Under the pieces are notes generated by a model. That model was not told where the DNA came from. It did no database searches and saw only the letters and a list, made by a program, of their open reading frames with translations. From Anastrepha obliqua (Eukaryota > Arthropoda > Insecta > Diptera > Tephritidae), in NCBI RefSeq assembly GCF_027943255.1, contig NC_072897.1, positions 26,412,044 through 26,476,043 of the forward strand: a DNA stretch of 64,000 nt. The letters run 5' to 3'. Shown here in pieces: positions 1 through 9,919 of the stretch. The translations under genes were made by a program, and so were the position numbers. How positions within the stretch are numbered: the first letter of the stretch is position 1; each line of letters opens with the position of its first letter.

Positions 1-1673
1 GCAATGACTTAATCGATGTCAATATCGAAGTCGTGTGAGAAATTGTTATAGTATGAGAACAATTTCGTAATTCGTGCTTTCACAATTTTATATATATATT
101 TTTTTCATTTCAGGAAATGTAAATACCTATTTTTTATAGTATTGTAATATATATACATATACATATAAGAGTACTTAAATTACTTGTGAATAAAAATAAA
201 AAATTAAAATTAAAAAAACTAGTGTTTCAATTTTCTTAAGGATAATAATATTTATTTGGTAAGAAGAACTTAAATGAACATATACCAATAATATAATTGA
301 CAGGATTTCATCACAATATCAATATATTCGTTCAGCTCAATAAAATAAATATCTGCATATGAAAAATCGTTCATATGGAAGGCAAATACGTACGTACATA
401 AATACATGTATACAAACTGCCATAGCCATACATACATATGAAGCTGCGAGCACTTGCGACAGAAAAAATATTTCGATTTGCTATTGCTGTCGAGAATTTA
501 GAACACATATTTACATACATATATTGATGCATACATATGTACGGAGCCGCGGCCACTCGACTTGACAAAAATTGAAGATTTACCAAATATTGGCAAATAA
601 TTCAACGCGAAATATTACAATATTGACTATTTTCGAATTGACGAGAAAATTGTCATATGGGCATATGAGCATATGAGCTCGAACTTAGTGTTATAGAATA
701 TTTTGGATTTTTCAGCGTCGTTGCGACTAAAAAAATTTGACCGCTGCGACTGCGCCTATGAATGTATTTTGTTCTTGCAGTAGCTAGGCTTATAAGTTTA
801 GCTTTGGAAACATACGCGTGCAGAGGCATAAAGCCAGTGCTTTGTGTGTGCTGTTGTATGTACATACATATGTATGTGTATACTAATAAGCATAGTTTTG
901 CTGGGAGTCGAGAATGTATGTATATGTATGTACGGACATACATACAATAGGGCATTAATATGCCAATACGTGAGGTAGGTCATGGCTGCTTCAGTGCATT
1001 GAACTTTTGATTAATTGTTTAATACACGTGTATGTATACATGTACATACACATGTATGTAGTAAGAAACAGTTTAAACAGATTTTGTTACTAATCCAAAT
1101 ATACATACTTACGGTAACATACGAATATGCTTTTTTATCCTATAAAATATATAAATATGGAGGATATCTTGGGTTTGTTAAAATTATTCTTTTATTTATT
1201 TTGAATATTAAAACTTGTATACAAACCATGCTTGTTGCCTCCTGCAATAGGATGTGGATGAAAAATTACAGAACAGAAATAAAAACGTAATGCCTCAAAT
1301 GCCTTGCAAAATGCTGTCGGTCAATTTTATTTCAAGCAAATGTATAACAATGCCTTTTTTCTTTTTGTACAAAAATAACAAATATATATGTATATGCAAA
1401 TACATACGTTTCTTTGAAGTTTTCTTTTATTTATTTTAAATTTCAAAGTTTAATACTATCTATAAAATGAATACATATATTATTCCATGTAATAAATCTA
1501 AATTGAAAAAAATTTCGTTTGCAAAGGAACAAATGAATGCATATTCAAATGTAAATATGATATATACATACATATGTAACACTATAAGAATTGAAGATCC
1601 AATTGAACTTTTGCACAAACATAGCTAACATAATACATATACATACATATGTATGTATATATTGATATACATA
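1..1673. other. AT-rich spacer with short palindromic ACATACATATGTATGT-type motifs
   Basis: No coding region is supportable here. The stretch is strongly AT-rich and scattered with tandem or palindromic runs of the ACATACATATGTATGT type (for example near 855-945, 1020-1060 and 1560-1675). Open frames in it are short, overlap on both strands and have low-complexity Tyr/Ile/His composition, as expected by chance in such DNA. The segment 533-756 belongs to a dispersed repeat annotated separately. Confidence 0.7.
533..756 (+). repeat. Dispersed repeat, copy 1
   Basis: This segment is similar, in opposite orientation, to 46676-47005. Landmarks in the same order in both are an ATATG..GGAGC.GC start, the block CCAAATATT.GCAAATAATTC, the block CAATATTGACTA.TTTCGAA, CATATGGGCA, GAGCTCGAAC, and TTCAGCGTCGT. 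By eye the aligned blocks are about 75-85% identical with gaps between them. There is no coding potential. A mobile origin (a MITE-like or other non-coding repeat) is inferred from dispersal only; no terminal repeats were recognised. Confidence 0.55.
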
Positions 1674-1675
1674 TA

Positions 1676-1698
1676 CAGTGCCAGCTCGCTAATCCGAA
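1676..1698 (+). repeat. Left terminal inverted repeat of the pogo-type element
   Basis: The 23-bp sequence matches the reverse complement of 4719-4741 with a single A/G mismatch at position 8. It is preceded by TA at 1674-1675. Confidence 0.92.
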
Positions 1699-2469
1699 GG
1701 TGTGTAATCCGAATTATCCAGTAATCCGAATTGAATTTATGACGCATTACGTGCTCTATAGTCCGCATTCGTTGCAAGCTCGCTAAACCGAATTTTTGTT
1801 TTTTTTATTTTCGAGTCTGTTTTTTTACAAAACCATGAACGGAATACAGAGCCTTCTATGTATGTAAGTGTGTATTTATCTTGTTGCGAATAGTTTAGTT
1901 GTGGTATTATATGCCGTTTCCACCAAAAGCAAACACCGTGTTTGCAGGAGTTGTGTTTGGGAGAACTGTCAACTGTTTCCACCGAAAGTTTGGGAGAAAC
2001 TGTGTTTGAACTGTCTTTTGAACTGTCGTTCATTGTGAAATGAGAATTATAAAAATTGATAAAATTATAAAATGGTGCATAAAATTCAATTTGTTATGTT
2101 GATTTTATCATTTTATTTTAAAATAATTGATAGTGAGTTGGTCACATATTATTTAAAAAAAAGGTTAAGGGAAAATAAAATAATTTTAAGCGTTGCTGCC
2201 AATTTAATGCGTTCGCGAAGTGTATGGTCTTTGGTATGGTAAACAGATTTATGATACATTATTTGTGTATAATGTACACGTATATTTTAGGATGTATTTA
2301 GATGTAAATACAAATAAAATTACAAATATAAATAAAAGAAATACCTGTTATACTATCCGCAACGAGTTGATTCAGTATTCCTGAGGAAAGATTGTAGATT
2401 TATTTGGCTTATTTGACTTATTTTATATTTTGCGCGCACCACTTAACGATTACCACAAGAAAAATATTA

Positions 2470-2614
2470 AAAAAAAAAAAAAAAAATAATTGGGGGCGAC
2501 CGCTATTAGAAAAATGTTTTTATTAATTTTGCTTTCACCGAGATTCGAACCAACGACCTCTCTGTGAATTCCGAATGGTGATCACGCACCAACCCACTCG
2601 GCTACGGCGGCCGT
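2470..2614 (-). repeat. tRNA-derived SINE fragment inside the pogo element
   Basis: Read on the minus strand from about 2612, a tRNA-like head shows a box A match (TAGCCGAGTGG, 2594-2604) and a perfect box B (GGTTCGAATC, 2542-2551) with tRNA-like spacing. It is followed by a non-tRNA body and ends at an A/T homopolymer around 2470-2486. The acceptor stem is not convincingly paired, so this is not a functional tRNA gene. From memory it resembles a tRNA-headed SINE common in tephritid fruit flies, here 3'-truncated; that identification needs a search. Confidence 0.7.
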
Positions 2615-2718
2615 CAATCAAATGTCATATTGACAAATTGCAATCATTGTTGCCATGTTTCGATAAGAATGCAATAATAAATGAGGAAAATGAGCAACAT
2701 TGCCACCACTTAATAATT

Positions 2719-2781
2719 AAATTAGACGCAAACCCAACAAAACACGCTTTAAATTAGACGCAAACCCACAAAACACGCTTT
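2719..2781. repeat. Two-copy tandem repeat of 31-32 bp
   Basis: Units 2719-2750 and 2751-2781 are identical except for one base missing in the second (AAATTAGACGCAAACCCA start). It lies in the non-coding 5' part of the pogo-type element. Confidence 0.9.
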
Positions 2782-2939
2782 GAAAGTGAGTTTAGGTATG
2801 GAGTTGTGTTTTAATTTTGTATGGGATTTGACAGGAGTTTTGTTTCGTGTTTGCGCTAAGAACACGATAGCGGCAGAGAACACGATAGCGGCTGCGGTGG
2901 AAACTTAGCATTAGTCGCGAAAACATCAATTTAAATAAC

Positions 2940-4381
2940 ATGGCAAAAAAACGTGCACATAAAACACTGTCATTAGCTGATAAGCTTAAAATAATAGAAG
3001 AAGTAAATCGTGGACAATCAGGAAAAGTTTTAGCAAAGAAATTTGGTGTAGGAGCTTCAACAATTTGCGACATAAAAAGAAATGCTGAAAATATTAAAAG
3101 GTAAAAAACCTGTGTAAAAAATGTATTCTGTAAATATTACTGTACATACATATTTATTCTTTTACAAGATTTGCTGAGAATTCTGATGCCAAACTTTTAA
3201 AACAGCGCAAGACACTCAAATCGGGAGAGAATGAAGAATTAGAGATTGAGTTGTATGCTTGGTTTGAAGAGAAGCGGTCACGGCATCAAACCATTTCAGC
3301 AGAAATTTTACGACAAAAAGCTAAATCACTTCATCAAAAAATGTATCCGAATCAATCATTTCACACTAGTGACGGATGGTTGAAAAATTTTAGGAAGCGA
3401 TTTTCTGTGCGAACTTTGAAAACATGCGGCGAATCCTTATCTGCTAGACCTGATCTTGTACCTGATTTTCAAAATCAGCTCTATGACATTATCGAGACTG
3501 AAAATCTGATTGACGACCAAATTTACAATACTGATGAGTCTGGACTCTTTTGGAAAATGTTTCCAGAAAAAACTTTAGTGCATTGTAAAGAAAAGTCTGC
3601 TCCTGGTACCAAAATGAGCAAAGAGAGAATCACCTTCTTGTGCTGTGCTTACAAATCTGGAACTCACAAGCTTAACATTGCTGTGGTTGGGAAATCAAAA
3701 AATCCACGTTCGTTTAAAAAACAACATATTGTTGAATATTACGCATCGAAAAATGCATGGATGACAACATATATTTTTACTGAATGGTTTTTTAAATCGT
3801 TTATACCACAGGTAAAAGACTATCAAATTGAAAATAATTTGCCCAAAAAAGCTTTATTGTTACTGGATAATGCGAAGTGTCATGGAGAGCCGCTGGTATC
3901 TGAATGTGGGCAATATAAAACTATGTTTTTACCCCCAAATTGTACTAGTATTATTCAACTCATGGATCAGAACGCGATACGACTAACTAAGCTGTTTTAC
4001 AAAAAAGATCTCTTGTGTGAACTGGTAAGCTATGTAGCGGATGATTCAGACATTTTTTTGAAACAATTCAGTTTAAAGGACGCTTGTGAATTGCTTAAGC
4101 GATCTTGGGACAGGGTGCCCAATTCTTCAATAAAGTCTTGTTGGAAGCATATTCATTCTCAGAGGTGGGTTTCAGATGATAACATCCCTCTATCATTGTT
4201 ACAACAAGAGTTGCCAGAGAATGATCGTGTTGAAGAAACAGAAGAATTTCGCAAAATAACCAACTTATTTCACCGCAACAATGACGTGCATATTTCTGAA
4301 GATGAAGTTCTTAGCTGGATTATAAACTCTGACAATACTTCGTGTAGTAGTTCAGAGTCAAACACAGAAATATTTCAATAG
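2940..4381 (+). CDS. Pogo/Tigger-type DDD transposase (one intron)
   Basis: Predicted to bind the element's TIRs and cut and paste it. Exon 1 (2940-3100) encodes a CENP-B-type N-terminal helix-turn-helix; an intron with a GTAAAA donor at 3101 and a TTTACAAG acceptor ending at 3168 joins it in frame to exon 2 (3169-4381). The spliced product is 457 aa. A second CENP-B/Tc5-type DNA-binding domain covers about residues 90-145. The catalytic core has D176 (NTDES), D287 (LLDNAKCH) and D320 (LMDQN), a DD32D arrangement typical of the pogo/jerky branch. The stop at 4379-4381 may be premature: the -1 frame from 4381 stays open to 4502 with a plausible acidic-to-basic tail. The third motif reads MDQNA, whereas MDQGV is common in the family. 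Confidence 0.88.
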
Positions 4382-4718
4382 ATTGGGCAAAGGAACGAGG
4401 TCTGCAATCAGACATATTAATGTTAAAAGAATTGCGGAACAAGGCTTTAGAAGCATGTGCACTGAAAGACAAGCAAACCCACATCACTAGTTATCTATGT
4501 TAAAAAAAACGTAATATGTAAATACATACATACATATGTACATATGTATTTATAAAAATCTTTAATTTTTTCATTGTTGATTAATAAAAATAAAATAAAT
4601 TTGTTTTGAAATCCTGGCTTTTGTTTTATTTTCGAATATAGTGAATTATAAGAATAATAACAGCACATTCAGTAATCCGAATATCTCGTTAATCCGAATC
4701 AGGGTCTGCAATCATTAA

Positions 4719-4741
4719 TTCGGATTAGCGAGCCGGCACTG
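4719..4741 (-). repeat. Right terminal inverted repeat of the pogo-type element
   Basis: Reverse complement of 1676-1698 with one mismatch; followed by TA at 4742-4743. Together the two repeats define the element ends exactly. Confidence 0.92.
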
Positions 4742-4743
4742 TA

Positions 4744-5065
4744 TTTACATACATATGTCAAAATACCAAAGCACTTGTATGTAAAAATTTTCATCAAATT
4801 TGTATAGTTTTCAATTTACTAAAATGCACATACCAAGATGTGAGAGGTCGTTTTATAGTGCATTTTTTTTAAATTAAATCAAAATATTAAAGTTACTTTG
4901 ATTTGAAATGTTGGCGCATATAATAAATATTCAAATTATTCATCAATAATCATTTAGTTGAATAAATTTTCATTCATCAAGGGAACATATGTAGAAATGA
5001 ACAAGCAAATTCTTTGCAAAATGCCGTCGGCTAATCGTCAATTTGATTTTCTACAGAAGCAAAAG
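4744..5065. other. AT-rich spacer
   Basis: Nothing recognisable: no long open frame and no clear repeat boundary. It separates the pogo-type element from the small inverted-repeat structure that follows. Confidence 0.6.
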
Positions 5066-5233
5066 CAGAGAACGTTATGATATACAGAGAACGTTCTCTG
5101 TGTGCAGAGCCAATATAGGAAGAGAGAATTCACTGCAATCAGCTCTGTTAAACCCCGGCCGCGGTTAGACTTCATTTTTGACAATTCACACCATTCGTAG
5201 CTCGTGAGAATTCTCTATATTTAACGTTCTCTG
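5066..5233. repeat. Small inverted-repeat structure (possible MITE)
   Basis: CAGAGAACGTTA at 5066-5077 is repeated inverted at 5222-5233, enclosing about 145 bp. Just inside the left copy is a perfect 18-bp palindrome (5084-5101, ACAGAGAACGTTCTCTGT). No target duplication was recognised, so a mobile origin is only possible. Confidence 0.4.
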
Positions 5234-5239
5234 GCCGTA

Positions 5240-5340
5240 GGCTTATACATTTTGTGACAGTTTTTCGTAACGCTAGCTCGTGTGTCGCGGCCTTGAAAGT
5301 ATACTCTGACGCGCGTAAAGAAGTTTCACTTCAAAAAGAG
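5240..5340 (+). repeat. Dispersed repeat B, copy 1
   Basis: About 100 bp closely similar (roughly 85% by eye) to 26072-26170 in the same orientation. Shared blocks include GCTTATACATTT, TAGCTCGTGTGTCGCGGCCTT and TCTGACGCGCG, ending in TTTCACTTC. An open frame crosses it, but it shares no protein motif with anything I know. The parent element is unidentified. Confidence 0.7.
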
Positions 5341-5612
5341 AATAAACCTCGCAGTATGGGTTCCATATTGATGAACAACATAAAGATATTTCAAATTTTA
5401 CGGGAGTTTAAGTCAGTCGAATTTTTTATGATTAAACGAACTATTGCTAATGATTTAGATATTACATAATCAATATGTTTGGTGAATCAATAATTAGTAT
5501 CAAAACAACACCAAGATCTATCATTTCTCACTTCCTACTTAGGATACAGTTATTTAATTTGTAGTTTACAGAAAAGAAATTTGGCGTCCAGATGTATGTT
5601 AAAATAAAGCAG

Positions 5613-5837
5613 TTATTGACATTCAAAATATATATGGTTTGATGAGCACCAATTTTGAAACGCATCGAGATCCGCCTGTGGGTTTTGACTATTTATTAAG
5701 TTATGTACCTCTTGAAGGAGTTTTATATAGTCCGCAAACATTAAACATTTTGTGAATTTGAAATGTTTAGGGAAGCTATTTATGAAAATAGTAAACAGCA
5801 ATGGCCCGCAATGTATACCTGCGGTATACCAGACCAT
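5613..5837 (-). pseudogene. Reverse-transcriptase fragment, jockey/CR1-like
   Basis: A 74-codon minus-strand frame carries part of the RT palm: a degraded GPLLFTIFIN block (motif B side), then FADYIKLL where FADDIKL is expected (motif C, second catalytic Asp changed to Tyr), then a DLDAFQNWC block typical of jockey/CR1-like elements. The rest of the element is absent. It is a dead scrap similar in type to the element at 19640-21690. Confidence 0.7.
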
Positions 5838-6128
5838 GCATTGACTGTGATTTTAGACGCATTGGGTGGACCCCTAGTCACTCACTAGTAGTTTCCTACC
5901 TTTTAAGAAACTGAAAGAGAACTTCAAGAGATTTCCTCTAACCCCATGGTATTCCAAATTATCCAAAGGTATTGAGTGGTCTACCTTGTCAAGGGGAACA
6001 GTTTTTAGGTGTTTCCCCACAGTTTAGGTGGTTAGAATTTGCCCGAGATAACGGATGCCTGTCGTAAGAGGCGACTAAAAACCACATTTGAGCCTATTAG
6101 CTACGAGTAAACTCAGCTCAAGTGTGCC

Positions 6129-6130
<2 letters not shown>
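5838..6130. other. Unassigned segment left of the LOA element
   Basis: No coding region. The part 6030-6130 (around GATAACGGATGCCTGTCGTAAGAGG) is less AT-rich than the surroundings and directly abuts the poly(T) that ends the LOA element. It is the insertion target of that element, of unknown identity. Confidence 0.5.

Positions 6131-6160
<30 letters not shown>
6131..6160 (-). other. Poly(A) tail of the LOA element
   Basis: An uninterrupted run of 30 T on the plus strand, that is, a 30-A tail on the minus strand. It marks the 3' end of the retrotransposon. Uninterrupted length argues for a recent insertion, though homopolymer length can be inaccurate in assemblies. Confidence 0.85.
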
Positions 6161-6161
<1 letters not shown>

Positions 6162-6229
6162 TCGGGACAACTAGCAAGTGCAGCACTCAGACATTAATTG
6201 AGTCCATTGTACTACACTTGGATTCCCTT

Positions 6230-9200
6230 TTAATTTTCTTTAAATCTACCCGATCTCCGAAGAAATCTGAGTAGATCTTGTGGTGCCAAGGAGCCAAGAT
6301 GGTCGCTTCTTAACACATCAGTGCCAAAGACCTCAAACCTGATTCGGGCGAAGGCGGGGCAGACACACAGGAAGTGATCCGCCGTCTCATCCTCCTCTTC
6401 ACAAGCTGGGCAGAGTACACTGTCTGAGATGCCCAACCTTTCCATGTGCTTTGCCCACAGAAAGTGGCCCGTCATTAGTCCAACCAGCCGTCTGCACTCC
6501 CCTCTGCCTAATGACAGAAGGGTTTGCGACAGTCGATCGGACATGACAGGTAACATCAGTTTTGTCCATCTGCAGCCTCTCTCAGCCTGCCAAGCTCGCT
6601 TGTGGGTAGTAGTTACCCATTTGCTAACCGTGGCCGTGATGGCCGCAGAGGGGAGTGGCAAAGCGGGCTCTGGGCCAAAGAAGTTGGCTTCAGAGCCCAT
6701 CTTAGCTAAGGAGTCAGAGGTCTCGTTACCCGCGATACCCACGTGTCCCGGGACCCATGTTAGCATCAGGCTGTTATGTCTGCCGACATAGTTCAGCCTG
6801 GATTTACAGGACTTCACTACCCCTGATGTGGTTTGAGGGCTATCTAAGGCCATGAGCGCAGCTTGGCTGTCGCTGCAGACACATATAGATCTGCCTCTCC
6901 ATCGTTTTTCCACAACAAAGTTCATCGCTTCTTGAACTGCATACACCTCCGCTTGAAACACAGATGCATGCATTCCAAGAGCAAAGTGCAGTTTTGTCCC
7001 GCTGGATTCCACGTAGACCCCAGAGCCGGAGCCATGCTCGGTCCTGGAGCCATCCGTAAAAATGCGAAAACAGTGTTTGCCGGGCTCATTTTCTGAGTCT
7101 CCCCACAACTGAGCCTCTGGTAGCACTACACTGTATCTCTTTTCAAGTACGACTCTTGATGGCATTGAGTCAAGGGGCATGGAGAGAATCGTTGGATCGA
7201 TGTCCATACCTTCTCTGTGTTCCAATGCCGGACAAGGGCCGTACCAGTTCCCACTGTGTTTCAGTCTGCAGATGGCCTTCAGGGCCTCTCCTCGGATGAA
7301 AGCATCAAGTGGTGGTAAACCAATCAGAGCATCTAGTGCCGGGCCTGAAGTGGTCGGAAAAGCTCCGGTGCAACAGATGGCCACAGTGCGTTGTAGTCTC
7401 GATAAGGTCCTCCTGACTCCCACTAGGGATAGTCTACTCATCCAGACCACTGATGCATAGGTGATAATGGGTCTTATCATAGCTGTGTAGATCCATAGGA
7501 CCTTGCTAGGAGAGAGACCCCACGTTTTCCCAAAGACACCTTTGCACTGCCAGAAAGCTGTCAGCGCTTTGGATGCCTTTGTGTCAACGTGTGATTTCCA
7601 TAGGAGCTTACTATCGAGGATTACTCCTAGATATTTAATTTCCTTGGATAGCTGGATTGTGACTCCTTTTAGCTTTGGCAGAACGATTCCGTCAAGCTTC
7701 CTCCTTCTGGTAAAGAGGACAATACCAGTCTTGGCGGGATTTGCCGACAGCCCGTTCGCACAGCACCAAGTGTCAATCCGATCCAGAGTTTTCTGCACTT
7801 TCCTGCAGATGTTCATAAGCGAAGAGCCTGTTACCAAACAAGCAACGTCGTCCGCATATGCTTGTGCGTAGACTCCCGAATCGTTTAAGGTGGTGAGTAG
7901 AGGATCGATTACCATGCACCAGAGCAACGGAGACAGCACACCGCCTTGGGGGCAGCCTCTGTTAACCCCAGATGACACCAGCAGATCTTCCTCTGCTCGC
8001 ACCGAAACGATTCTTTGGGCCAGCATCGAACGAATCCAATTTACTAGCACCCGGTCTACGCCGTGCCTACTAGCAGAGTTACACATACTATCAAAAGTGG
8101 CATTATCAAACGCCCCCTCTATGTCTAAAAAGATACCCATAGCATAGTCCCTCCTGTCGATGGCCAGCTCTATCCTAGCAACAAGATTTTGCAGTGCCGA
8201 CTCGCAGGATTTTCCACTCTGATAGGCATGCTGAAATAGAGACAGAGGGTGAGCCTTCAGCGACTTCTGACGTATGCGCAGTTCCACTAGTCGTTCGAGA
8301 CTTTTCAGCATGAATGAGGTCATGCTGATTGGTCTAAAGCTTTTGGGGCTGGTGTAGTCGTCTTTTCCAACCTTTGGGATGAAAGCGACCCTCACCATCC
8401 TCCAAGAGCGTGGTATGTAAGCCAGTGCCAGGCATGCCGAGAAGATTTTCTTCAGGGCTGCTGTCACGAACTCTGCACCCTCCTTCAGCATGGCAGGAAA
8501 TATGCCATCTGGTCCGGGGGACTTGTAGTCGCCAAAAGATTTGATGGCAAATCGAATGGCGGCCACATTCACCACAGATCTGGCAACGAACCAGTCATGC
8601 CGAGAAGGTGTAGCAGCTCTGACAACTGCCTCTGTCAATAAGGGCTGTTGCCGGCTGATGCTTATCTGATTACCAGGAAAGTGAGACTCCATCAGCAAGC
8701 TGAGTGTCTCACTTTTCCGCTCCGTGAAGGAGCCATCAGATTTCCTAAGTGACCCCAGCTTTGCCGTTGGGTCCCTTTTCAGGATCCTAACCAACTTCGC
8801 CGTGTCACTCAGAGATTCAATACCGCTGCAGAATTCCCTATATGAGGCTTTTTTCGATTCCCGAATAAGCCTCTTGTAGTTCTTCTGAACATCACGGTAT
8901 CGCTCCCAGTCCTCTGCAAGGTTAGTCTTGAGGGCCCGGTTTAGAAGTTTTCTCGACTCACGCCTCAACATCTGGAGCTCTTGGTTCCACCAAGGAACGG
9001 GAGTCCGGCTCGGGAGAGGTCGAGTTGGACAGGCTGACTCAAAACAGTCGGTTAGGGCAGCGTTGAGTTTCTCAACAGCCGCCTCAATGGCCTGTTCTTT
9101 TCGAAGTCTTGGTGGCGCAACGTCAAGGTCCCGCAACGCCTCCCTAAACTTCTGCCAGTCTGTTTTTCTTGGGTTTCTAGAGGGCAATGGCATTTGTGCC

Positions 9201-9919
9201 TCCTCGCCACACTGAAACTCAATGTACCTGTGGTCCGAGCACGAATCTTCGGCAAGGACTCTCCAGTTCTTGATTGACCACCCAAGTTTTGAGTTTGATA
9301 GGGTTAGATCAATCACCTCCTGTCTTCTAGACGTTACAAACGTTGGCTGTGAGCCCTTGTTTTGTATGTCTAGGCAGGAGGACGCGATAAATTCGAATAG
9401 TCGAGAGCCCCGTCCATTGCACTTGCTGCTGCCCCAGATTGTATGCTGGGCATTAGCATCGCAACATAGGATGAGGCCCAGACTGCGCCGCTCACAGAAC
9501 CTCACGAGACTGGTGGCCTTCCCGGGTGGTGGCCCTTCCAGAGCATCGTAAGGAAAGTAAGCAGATGCAATCACAAACTTCGACCATCCGCGTCTACCTC
9601 TATAACACACCTCAGCCGCTACCAGGTCTTGGCAACAGAATTGCTCAAGACCCGTCACAGTGAGATGGGATGATACTATAAGACCGGTCCTAGGTCTGCT
9701 AGAACTCCTGTCATATAGTAACGTGGCCCCTTTCAGCGCACTTAAGCCACAGAGACGGCCCCTAAAGACCCAGGGCTCTTGCACTGCTGTTATGTGGGGT
9801 AATGTGTGCAGCTGGGAAAGCCTTCTACTTAGTAGTGCAGTAGCGGCTTTGGAATGCTGCAAGTTAATTTGCGTCACCGTCAAGGGACGATAGCTACAGG
9901 AGTCGTCCGAGTCAATCAT
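6230..9919 (-). CDS. LOA-clade ORF2: APE endonuclease, reverse transcriptase, RNase H
   Basis: An intact 1229-aa polyprotein that nicks target DNA and reverse-transcribes the element RNA there. APE occupies about residues 15-240 (QINLQH, QEPW, CDANAQH, SDHRYIEF). RT spans about 450-750, with SPGPDG, motif A LDIEGAFD, motif B CPQGGVLSPLLW and motif C AYADDVA. RNase H lies at about 925-1070 (FTDGSR, SDSQAAL, WVPGHVGIAGNE, DSLAK). A C-terminal zinc knuckle C-x2-C-x8-H-x4-C runs from residue 1170 to 1187. The start ATG overlaps the ORF1 stop as ATGA, suggesting termination-reinitiation. All catalytic residues I can check are present, so an active enzyme is possible. Confidence 0.92.
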   Translation of the reverse strand: MIDSDDSCSYRPLTVTQINLQHSKAATALLSRRLSQLHTLPHITAVQEPWVFRGRLCGLSALKGATLLYDRSSSRPRTGLIVSSHLTVTGLEQFCCQDLVAAEVCYRGRRGWSKFVIASAYFPYDALEGPPPGKATSLVRFCERRSLGLILCCDANAQHTIWGSSKCNGRGSRLFEFIASSCLDIQNKGSQPTFVTSRRQEVIDLTLSNSKLGWSIKNWRVLAEDSCSDHRYIEFQCGEEAQMPLPSRNPRKTDWQKFREALRDLDVAPPRLRKEQAIEAAVEKLNAALTDCFESACPTRPLPSRTPVPWWNQELQMLRRESRKLLNRALKTNLAEDWERYRDVQKNYKRLIRESKKASYREFCSGIESLSDTAKLVRILKRDPTAKLGSLRKSDGSFTERKSETLSLLMESHFPGNQISISRQQPLLTEAVVRAATPSRHDWFVARSVVNVAAIRFAIKSFGDYKSPGPDGIFPAMLKEGAEFVTAALKKIFSACLALAYIPRSWRMVRVAFIPKVGKDDYTSPKSFRPISMTSFMLKSLERLVELRIRQKSLKAHPLSLFQHAYQSGKSCESALQNLVARIELAIDRRDYAMGIFLDIEGAFDNATFDSMCNSASRHGVDRVLVNWIRSMLAQRIVSVRAEEDLLVSSGVNRGCPQGGVLSPLLWCMVIDPLLTTLNDSGVYAQAYADDVACLVTGSSLMNICRKVQKTLDRIDTWCCANGLSANPAKTGIVLFTRRRKLDGIVLPKLKGVTIQLSKEIKYLGVILDSKLLWKSHVDTKASKALTAFWQCKGVFGKTWGLSPSKVLWIYTAMIRPIITYASVVWMSRLSLVGVRRTLSRLQRTVAICCTGAFPTTSGPALDALIGLPPLDAFIRGEALKAICRLKHSGNWYGPCPALEHREGMDIDPTILSMPLDSMPSRVVLEKRYSVVLPEAQLWGDSENEPGKHCFRIFTDGSRTEHGSGSGVYVESSGTKLHFALGMHASVFQAEVYAVQEAMNFVVEKRWRGRSICVCSDSQAALMALDSPQTTSGVVKSCKSRLNYVGRHNSLMLTWVPGHVGIAGNETSDSLAKMGSEANFFGPEPALPLPSAAITATVSKWVTTTHKRAWQAERGCRWTKLMLPVMSDRLSQTLLSLGRGECRRLVGLMTGHFLWAKHMERLGISDSVLCPACEEEDETADHFLCVCPAFARIRFEVFGTDVLRSDHLGSLAPQDLLRFLRRSGRFKEN

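Larger units (their letters stand above)
1676..4741 (+). mobile_element. Pogo/Tigger-type DNA transposon, complete ends
   Basis: The element is 3066 bp and begins and ends with 23-bp TIRs starting CAGTGCC. It is flanked by TA on both sides (1674-1675 and 4742-4743), the target duplication expected of the Tc1/mariner-pogo superfamily. It encodes a CENP-B-like DDD transposase on the plus strand (2940-4381). The 1.26 kb between the left TIR and the start codon is long for this family and holds a tRNA-derived SINE and another inverted-repeat structure, so secondary insertions probably enlarged it. Further copies of the TIR core GTAATCCGAA lie subterminally at both ends (1708-1712, 1721-1730 and 4671-4680, 4689-4698), possible transposase binding sites. 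Confidence 0.9.

Noticed and set aside
359..1439. Several overlapping open frames rich in Tyr, Ile, His and Met
   Set aside because: They arise from ACATACATATGTATGT-type repeats, occur on both strands and have no domain or codon-use support.
2530..2614. A tRNA gene on the minus strand (good box A and box B)
   Set aside because: The acceptor arm does not pair and the sequence runs on into a non-tRNA body with an A/T tail; a SINE explains it better.
6030..6130. A structural RNA or rDNA target of the LOA element
   Set aside because: The sequence looks distinctive, but I could not match it to any rRNA, snRNA or tRNA I know and no folding signal was clear.
6429..9893. Plus-strand open frames of 77-122 codons across the LOA ORF2
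   Set aside because: They are antisense shadows of an intact, motif-rich minus-strand ORF.
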